A stretch of DNA of 29,399 nt from positions 1-29,399 of IMG/VR virus record IMGVR_UViG_3300023301_000062; one strand, 5' to 3'. The notes beneath the pieces were generated by a model. That model was given only the letters and a program-made list of their open reading frames with translations, had not been told where the DNA came from and searched no databases. This DNA comes from a virus. Shown here piece after piece: positions 8,188 to 17,100 of this stretch. The position numbers were made by a program, and so were the translations under genes. Within the stretch, counting starts at the first letter, position 1; every line of letters begins with the position of its first letter.

Positions 8188-11100
8188 ATGGCTGATTTTA
8201 ATGCAAATGAGTATTTCTCCAACGCACAAGCCAACACCCCAAACCCTGATGGTATGGACTCGTTTCGTGCCCTGGCTCGCGGTAGTAACAAGGAGGTTAG
8301 TGTGGTCAATGCGACACAACGTAAGGTTACCGCGCTTCGTGAAGCAGCCTATAAGCGTGAACAAACATGGGCGGGTCAGTTAGACCTTAACCCTGGTGAC
8401 GTAGCGGGTGATGTCGTGAACCTAGGTGCTAGTGCTGCGGCTGCAACCACAGATGCTGTAGGTGCCTTAGTAAGTGCACCAAACAATCTTGTGGCTATGG
8501 GCATAGAGTTAGGTACCTCGGACGAGGCCAAAGAAGCGTATGCCCGCCATAAACGTGGTGAAGCGACAGAAGCGGATATGGTTATCCTGAACCAAGGCAA
8601 TGAAGGGGATAATAAGTTGAACGCGGCCGACGGGTATGTACCGGCAGAGCGTACCAACGCACAAGGGCCTGAACAATCTACTATTCTGAGCCGGTTGGAT
8701 CGCTCAGGCGAATTACGGGAGCAGGCTCAGGATATTAATGAGTTCACGGATATACGTTCCATTGTCGATACCACAGCCCGCGAAGGTATGTCAGATGACT
8801 TACGTAGTGGTGGCGCCGAAGGTATCAAACAACTGGATCAGGCGAGTCAGGATTACGAGAACGGTGAACTGTTCTCTGCGGCCAAGAATTTGGCTCTGGG
8901 CTTAACTGATCTCGTCGTTGAGGGTGGTGGTGCCATTCTCAATAACAAGCAGGCAGTACTGGAATATGTGGCTGAGTTGGCGCCGGACTTGATTCTAGGT
9001 TACGCCAGTAGGTCTGCACTGCTGCTACGTAACGTAGGCATGGGTATGAATGCCTTCAACAGTGGCATGGACAAATACGCCAAAGAGAATGACGGTGCCT
9101 TGCCTCCCAAGGCGTTACAAAGGTACATGAGTGCCAATGCGTTTGGTTCAGCCTTGTTGGATACCGTAGGTGAGTTGAGTATTCTCAAGAGTATGCAATC
9201 CGGTATTACGGCAGGTGTCAGCCTAAGTCGTATCGGTAAAGCCACGGCTAGGGAAGCCGTTATTGAGGGCTCCACCGAAGGTCTACAAACCAAGTTGGAA
9301 GCCGAGGCCAGGCTGGACCCGGCTTCCGGCGCTGCTATATATGAGGGTGCGGTTATCGGTACCGCAGCCGGTGGTACAGCCACGGGCGCTGGTCGTTCAG
9401 TCGGTGAGCTTACGGGCAGCACCCGTGAGCAGAGGCAGGCGAAAGAAAACATAGCTGAGGATAAAGCTACGGCTACGGAGACCTTCACCAAGGCAACAGA
9501 ATCCGGTAACCCGTCTGTGTATCTTGACCCAAAAGACACCAAGAACTACGACAAGTCCAAAGCGGCGGCAGTGTTACTGGCCAATAACCAGCGGGAAGAG
9601 ACCACACCCGAGCAACGAACCAAGAACATTGCCCAGGTAGAGGAGCTGTACAAGTCAGCCGAATCCGACCTGAAGGATATGGAAGCGGTTGCTGAGAAAT
9701 CGACCGATGAGGCAGCGGCCCGTCAGAAGCGTCAGCTCAAGAAGCAAAACGAATTGCTGGCTGCGGAGACGGACACCGATAAGGTAGCCGAGATACAAGG
9801 CAACATCGACATGCTCACGGACATGATTGAGAAGTCCGAAGAAGCCCCTGCCGAGAAGCAAAAGGTTGTTAATGCGCGATTGAAGGAAAGTCGTGAAATC
9901 TTTGAAACCATCCAACAATTCCGCAATGCCATTACCCAAACAGATGCAGTACAGAACTCTGAAGCCCTGAAGGAAACCGCAGGTATAACCGGAGATCCCA
10001 AGGCTCGTGATGACGTAGCACCCGAAGACCGGGCAGAAGCAGCCGGTAAGCTCGTCACACAGTCCATGGCAAGCCCGGATGTTCTATCCATAGTCGATGC
10101 ACAGGCCATGGTTGACGACACCAGCAATGGTCTGTCAGGGGAGCAGAGGCAGTACCTGACCTCTTTCGCAGATTCCATGCAGAAGCAAGACGATGCCAAG
10201 TCACTGAATCGAACCAAGAACGCCATCATTAAAGGTGAGGATGGTTTCCGGGGTATTCAAGATTATCGTTCACTGGTGAACAGTGCCCTGAGCAGTGGGG
10301 ATGTGGAAGTGGCTCAGGCCTATGCAGCAGACCTCAAAGCCTTTTCAGAAGGCCATACCAACAAGGCTAAAGCCTTGAGTCAGGCCATGAAGCAATTTCA
10401 GTCCACCGGTAAGCCGGTACAGGTTGTACGTGGGTTGACACAAGGTAGCTGGTCCATCTCACCGGATAAGCTCAGTGGTAAAGAGATGGCCGATAACCAA
10501 GGCCTGGTCGTTAATGCGAAGTCTAAGAATCTGGTTCAGGCGGTACGTACTGAGGAGAAAGCCTTGATTGCCGCCAATCAGGAAATGGAGAACATGATGG
10601 GGCTGGCACAGCCTTCACCATCGAAGAAGCAACCGGAGGTTGCATCATCTGCTGAGGAGACTGTTGTTGATGAGATCCCTGAAACGCAAGCCGACCAACG
10701 CACGACAAAAGATGCAACGGAAGAAGTCGATACGGTTACGGAGCCAACGGAAGAACAACCTGTTGAATCAGGAAATGTCGCTGAGCCCACCGGTGATCCT
10801 GTCGTTCGGGACGGCAATGACGCACCTGTAACTACACCTAATAAATCCAGCAATGCAGGAGTGCAAGATCTACGTAAGCTGTTGCGTGAATGGAAAGGGC
10901 TACAAGCTACTAACAGAGAAGTACAAGACACCTACGCAGCAGCCCAGAAAGACGAGTCTTTGGAAACAGAAGCACTAGAGGACTTGGCTGAGAAAGTAGA
11001 CACAGATCATAGAGAAGCCATCGACGTGTTTGACGACAACCTTGAGACTATGGAAAACCACCCAAGTCCTGCGGTTCAGGAAGCCATCAAAGACTTTAAA

Positions 11101-14100
11101 GACGATATAACTTACACCGGTGGTGAGATGGACCTTGATGCGGTTGTTGATTTCTTAATGGACATTGGCAAAAAAGCCACGGAGTATGACACCGCCACAC
11201 CAGATATGTTTGCGACCCAGAAAACCACTCCAGACTTACTACCACCGCCTGCCGAAGGTGTACCGGTTATTGATCGCAATCCGAATGCGCCAACAGAGGC
11301 TGTAGCACCGGTTATTGAGTCCGGGCGCCTGGACAGTATTAAGGGTAAAGACACACAGGTAAAAGGTGGCTTGGCCAATAACGAGTTCCGAGGTAAACAC
11401 CTGATCAGCGCGTACTTTAACCAGACAGCGGGTAAAGACGGTAGCGTGACATTGCGCCCACTGGTTCAAGTGAAGGACTTCCTCACAAACCTAATTGGTG
11501 ATAACACACTGTTAAGTCAGTTTGTGACAGACAAGCGTGAAGACCTGTCCGAGCGGGCAACTGCCCGTGACACCATGTTGACTCACTTTAAAGAGACCAG
11601 TACTCAGTGGAATGCAGCTCTGGATACACTCTTTAAGGTTCAGGACAAATCCGACCTACGTTACAAGAACCTGCCCCAGTTCCTGTTGGATGCAGAAGGC
11701 AACCTGCCTGAGAACGTGAAGACCGCGATCAGCTATGCGGCCTGGACCTACGTCGCAGAGAATGCCAACGACACCTGGATGAACTCTCCTGAGCAGATCA
11801 ACGCGATCTTGGGGCAGCCTTCCAGTAAGCCCGTTGAACCAGCGGCTACCCGATTGTTGGGTGATAAGGGTACTCGGGCCAACGTCGTTATCAACAGTCT
11901 GGGTGAGCGGGCTGTGAAGGCCCTGGGCCTGAAAGCCCATAGCGATGCCCCTGTAAACGCACAAGCCCAGCTTGAAAGCGCTATGGGCGCTTATGTGCTG
12001 GCACTGTTGATGGATCAGGGCCTGGTAAAACGTCCCGTAGTTACCAGTGAGCTGTTGGAGCGCGAAGGCGACACGACAAAACTGGGACATCCTTTCGTCA
12101 GACTGGCTCGTGATTGGGAGTCCACCAAGAAAGATCCCGTGGACGCGGCCAAGGTCATTGGTGAGAAAGTCCGTAACACACAGGGCTACTTGGATTCAGT
12201 GTTCGGTGTTGAGCCAGGACTGAAAGAGCCTTCGTTTGAAGCTGAAGACTTCACACAGGAAAAGACCAAGGGCACCTCACAAGATGTACCGGGTAACATG
12301 GCCGAGATACAGGATGTCCAAGCCAAACGAGCCTGGAAGGTTCGTACTTGGCTCAATGGCTTGTGGCAGAGTCTTGATAGCGACCTACAAGACGACATTA
12401 TCGGTATTGAAGATCCTACCACCGCCCATGTCACCGCACGTTTAGGTGTGCAGGGACGTAACGACGGTCTGGTACGTGAACGCGAGCAGTGGGATGCCTT
12501 TGTTGAGTTCATGGAAAAGCAGGGTGAAGACTCCTTGAACGCTATGGATCAGGCGTTCTACTTCATGCCGAACCTGTGGATCAACCAGCGTGCGGGGCTA
12601 CTGTCCAACACGGTTAACCCTCAGTCCAGTAAATTACACAGAGAGTTAATGGGTATGGATGCCTGGAAGGGTGAGGTCTCCATTGACCGAAGCAACGAAA
12701 TTAACAAATTGTTCCGGGCCAATGTGGCCTTGGGTCTAGGTATTAAAGCAGACAAAAAGCCGATGGCTGGTAAAGACGGATCACTGGCTGAGCTGGATCA
12801 GAGGATCAAGGGACCACTGTTTCAGGCTGCGTTGGCTGCTATTAAGAGACAGCAAAGAGGTGAGGATTACTTACCCGCAGACCAGGAAAACATTGCAGGC
12901 GCCGTTAAGAAGGCTGGAGAGAATATGCACTCGTTGAGTGCCTTACACGCCTACGCCCGTATGGAAGTGGCCGTAAAGGATGGTCAGAAAACCTTCGATC
13001 CTGACATGTTAATGATGGAAGTCGATGGCGTAACCAACGGGCCTATGCTGACTTTGTTAATGTTGGGTGCCGCTAACACAACGTCAGGTTTGTTTACGTT
13101 TCTTAATAAAGGGGGCTTCTACGAGCAGGGGTCTGGACACAAGAACTTTGTGTCGTACAAGGCAGAGGAAGGCGCGGAAGATCTGTATGAGACCACTACC
13201 AAAACGGTGAACACGAAGATGGCGTCTATTGTGGCGTCAACCAAGCGTTTGGCGCCCGTAGCATCCGCGATCCAGTATGTGAAAGGGGACTTCCTCAGCG
13301 CGAAGACTGGTAAAGTCACCGGTGCCGGCCGTAACCTGATTAAGACGCCCTTGACCGGGATGATGTTTGGTCAGGAAGTAAAGAACGGTGTCGGCAGTAT
13401 GTTCAACGAGTTCATTGATGATACCTACGCCAAGGTGTCGCAGATCGCCCGTTCCACAGATACAGACCTACAGAAACAAGAGGATGTAGCTGTCTGGGTC
13501 GGTCACGTCAATGCGATGATTGTAGATAAAGCGTTGGCTGTGCCCACGGACATTACACCGGATGCGGCTTTGGAGTATGAGTTCAGTAAAGAGCAATCCA
13601 AAAAGATCCGTAATGGTTTTAACGCCACAGTTGGTGCAGCGGTTGAGACCACCATGGATGAGATGTTTGGGGTGTTCCTGGCGCGCCGTAAAGTATTGAA
13701 CCAAGGCGCACAGGTATCAGCGCAACTCTACACCGCGATGTTTGAGCACTTGGCTGAAATGAAAGTTCAGAGCCTGATCAAGCAGGGACAACTGGCGTCA
13801 CGAGAAGGAACCAGTAAAAAGAACAAAGGTAAGACCCAAGCCCTACAGGACTTGTCACCTACAGAAATCGCAGAGATCAAGGAGCAACTAAAAGCACTCA
13901 AGCCAGTTGCTCACAGTGCGATGTCACAGGCTGAAAATAATTTGGATGCGGGCCTGTTCCTACCAAAAGAAAGCCGCAAGTTGAGTAATGACATCAACTA
14001 CTCACAGGATGTAGGCCTGAATAAAACCGTACCATCCAACACGGACAGTGACGGCGTTAAGTCAATGAAGACCAAGGGCTACAAGTCTGTCCTGGAAGAC

Positions 14101-17100
14101 CCGGGTGTTCGGACACTGATCTTGATGGTTCACTCCGCAGACAGTGCCATTTCGGCCTATGCCTACAAGCAGCTTTCAGCCCTGAACATACACGATGCCA
14201 ATGGTTTGAGTATTGCTGATGTGGCTAAGGGCGCCCGTAACCTGAACGAAGCGACCCATAAGGTCATGCTGGCGTTCTCGGTACCACTGGAAATCAAAGC
14301 GACGATGGAACGTACCGTGTCCGGGCTGCATGAGTTCGCTTCGATGATTGAGGAAAGTCCTGAGTTACAGGCACGCCTCAAGCAGTTGGAAGCGGATTAC
14401 GTTGAGCGTCTTGATGAGGTAGAGAACGCGATGTTTGCGGCCTCTGGTTTGGATTGGGTCAGTTACGTTATGAAAGATGTGACGGACGTGGCTTACAGAG
14501 CTGAGATAACCAAACTTGAAGCCATGAGTGTGTTGGCGTATGTGGATCAGTACGCGCAAGAAGGCGGCGAGTTTGAGGTCACCGATGCATTGCGCCAAGA
14601 AGCCCTGGATAAATTGGAGCAGGTTCGTACTGAATCAACAGGCACCAATGCAGCCGAGATGCAGGTACTGAGCCAGCGTATTAACGCTGCCGTAACGGGT
14701 AACACTGAGGTCAAGGCACCGGCCGCCAAAGAGGTGCAAGATGTTGAGTCCTCCTACGAGCCACAGGTAATCGCGTCTGCGTTGAAAGACTGGTTCAGTA
14801 CCAAGCTCAACGATCTGGAAACCCTGGTACGTAACACCGGTACCCGGGACACCATACAGCGCGAAGCTGTAGCACGATTGAAGGTGATTGCCGAGACCTA
14901 CCCGGCACTGAAGTCCATTAATGCGACCTTGGAGAAAGTCTTCCCAGGTACAGACCAGGCCAAGCGTCGGGCAAGCTGGAAGTCAGCTATCCTGGCTCAA
15001 GTACAGGGCCGACCGGTCACCACAAACAGTGTGTTGCACGCACCGATCCACGCGGTTCTACCCTTGATCGATCAGTTGCTGACCTCAGAAGACACCAGTG
15101 CGGAGCTGAAAGAAGGCCTGACCACAGCACGTGACGCCATGGTGGCACAGCAGGCTACTCTGGCACAGGCAGCAGATCGGTCGTTGAGTGGCGCCATGAA
15201 CGCTGAGGTGGTGGAAGCACTGGCCTCGGTTTACAACGGTACCCGTCAGACCGCTTACGGTGAGCTTGGGACACCGGCCATCAATAGCGATACCGACATG
15301 GTCGCGTTTATGGAAGGCAACCCTGAGATGACCGCTAAGGATCTTATGAGGTATCTGGATCAACGCTTCAAGGCAACCAACACCAACCTGGACAGAACCA
15401 ACCGGCAGTTGCTGGCGTTTCTGAAGCAGACGGTGAAAGGCGATATGCCTGTCAGGTACATCACCCGCGACACCGCTGAGACGGGGCTACCCCAGGGTGA
15501 CGTAAGCCGCGCCAAGGGCTGGTATGAGCCAGATGTTAATAACGAGCACATTGGTATCAAGAGCCCGGACTTCACCCATTCAGGCGTTAGCCCGGAGCTG
15601 GTGCTGCACGAACTGGTTCACCAGGCACTGGGAAGCATTGTGGCGAACGAGCAAGCCAAGCCTGTCTCAGAACGGGGCGATGCGTATGAGTTGGTCAACG
15701 ACCTTGAGAACCTACGTAAAGAAGCTAAGAAAGCGATCGACTCCAGTGAGGATGTCACTCTGGATCTGAAATACCGGGAAGCGGTTTCAGACCTGCATGA
15801 GTTCATTGCCTGGGGCATGACGAATCGGGACTTCCAAAAGGATGTTCTGAATACCCTGGTCTACGACAGCACGGTTAAGAAAGGTAATAAGTTCATCACT
15901 GGGATGCAGAAGTTCATTGATAAGATTGCCGGTTTGTTGTTTGGTGCCCGTAAAGACGAAGCCAAGACCCGGGGCCTGTCGGTACTGGTGGCGAACGTGT
16001 CTGGTTTGTTTGGTGCTGCAAAAGAAGCCCGTACACAGGCGACAACCGGGACACAGAAGACCCAGACTCAGCAGAGTACCGACCCGTTTGACACGGTGAA
16101 GGCCTACAGCTCAGAGCAGATATTTGATGCACTGGGTCGGAACCAGACAGAGACACTAGACCCTACGTATAACGAACACCTCAAAGATGTGTTGGGTGGA
16201 GTCGTGACACAGCTCCACGGGCCTTATGGCGCCTACAAGGTAGAAGCCGAGCAGAGCGCCACCTACGGCAGCGAAGACGTGTTTCTGACCTCCCTGATGG
16301 GCAAGCTGCCTTTTGCCTCAGAGATTATCGGCCAACCACTCAAGATCAGCCAGCAAGAAGCGTTTGTGTTGGAGCAGGTAGAGGCCACGGTGAAAGCGTC
16401 CTTGAACACTTCAACGGCGGCTTACCGTGAACTGGCCAAACTCTATAAAGAGACTAGGACCCGCTTGAAGCCACAGGATTTGTTTGAGGGTGACTGGTCA
16501 CAGGCCACACCTAATGAACGGGCAGAAGCAGAAGCCCAGTACACATTCATATTCACACCGAAGGCGAACGCTGATGGAACCTCAGATTTCTTGAGTCGGT
16601 TTGCGGCCATGGGTCTGGCGTACCGTCCACTGCAAAGCAAGATGATGGTGGCCACAGCCCGGGACACTAGCAACCTACGGGACATGAAACTAGGTGAGAA
16701 ACTGAAGACGATCTTTGACCGGTTGTTGGTGCTAATTAACGGCCGATTGACTAAGACCTATGCAGGTCAGCGGGCGGATCAGAAGCTCAGTGATCTGATG
16801 GATCAATTGGTGAGTATTGAGTCCCGTCGTCGGACTTCCTTGGCCCGTCATAAAAATGCAGCCCCTTCAGCGATTGAGGGTTCATATAATAAACTCAGTG
16901 AAGGGATGAAAGCCAAGGCAGATAAGTTTGGTCAGTCCAAGTTCTTCCGTAACTCCAAGAACAGTTTTGTTGAGGGTACGGGCGTCGTGGTTAGTATGGT
17001 GGCCGGTGAGCGTGTACGGGCTACCTTTGATAACCTAGAGAATGTACGTAATCGTAATTTTAAGGAACGGCAAGGCCTAATCTCCTCGGTGGTTACTGAG

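Noticed and set aside
9000-10229. Long minus-strand frames (for example 9542-9000 and 10229-9732)
   Set aside because: They are antisense to the continuous vRNAP frame, have Ser/Leu/Ala-biased sequence, no ribosome sites and no recognisable motifs.
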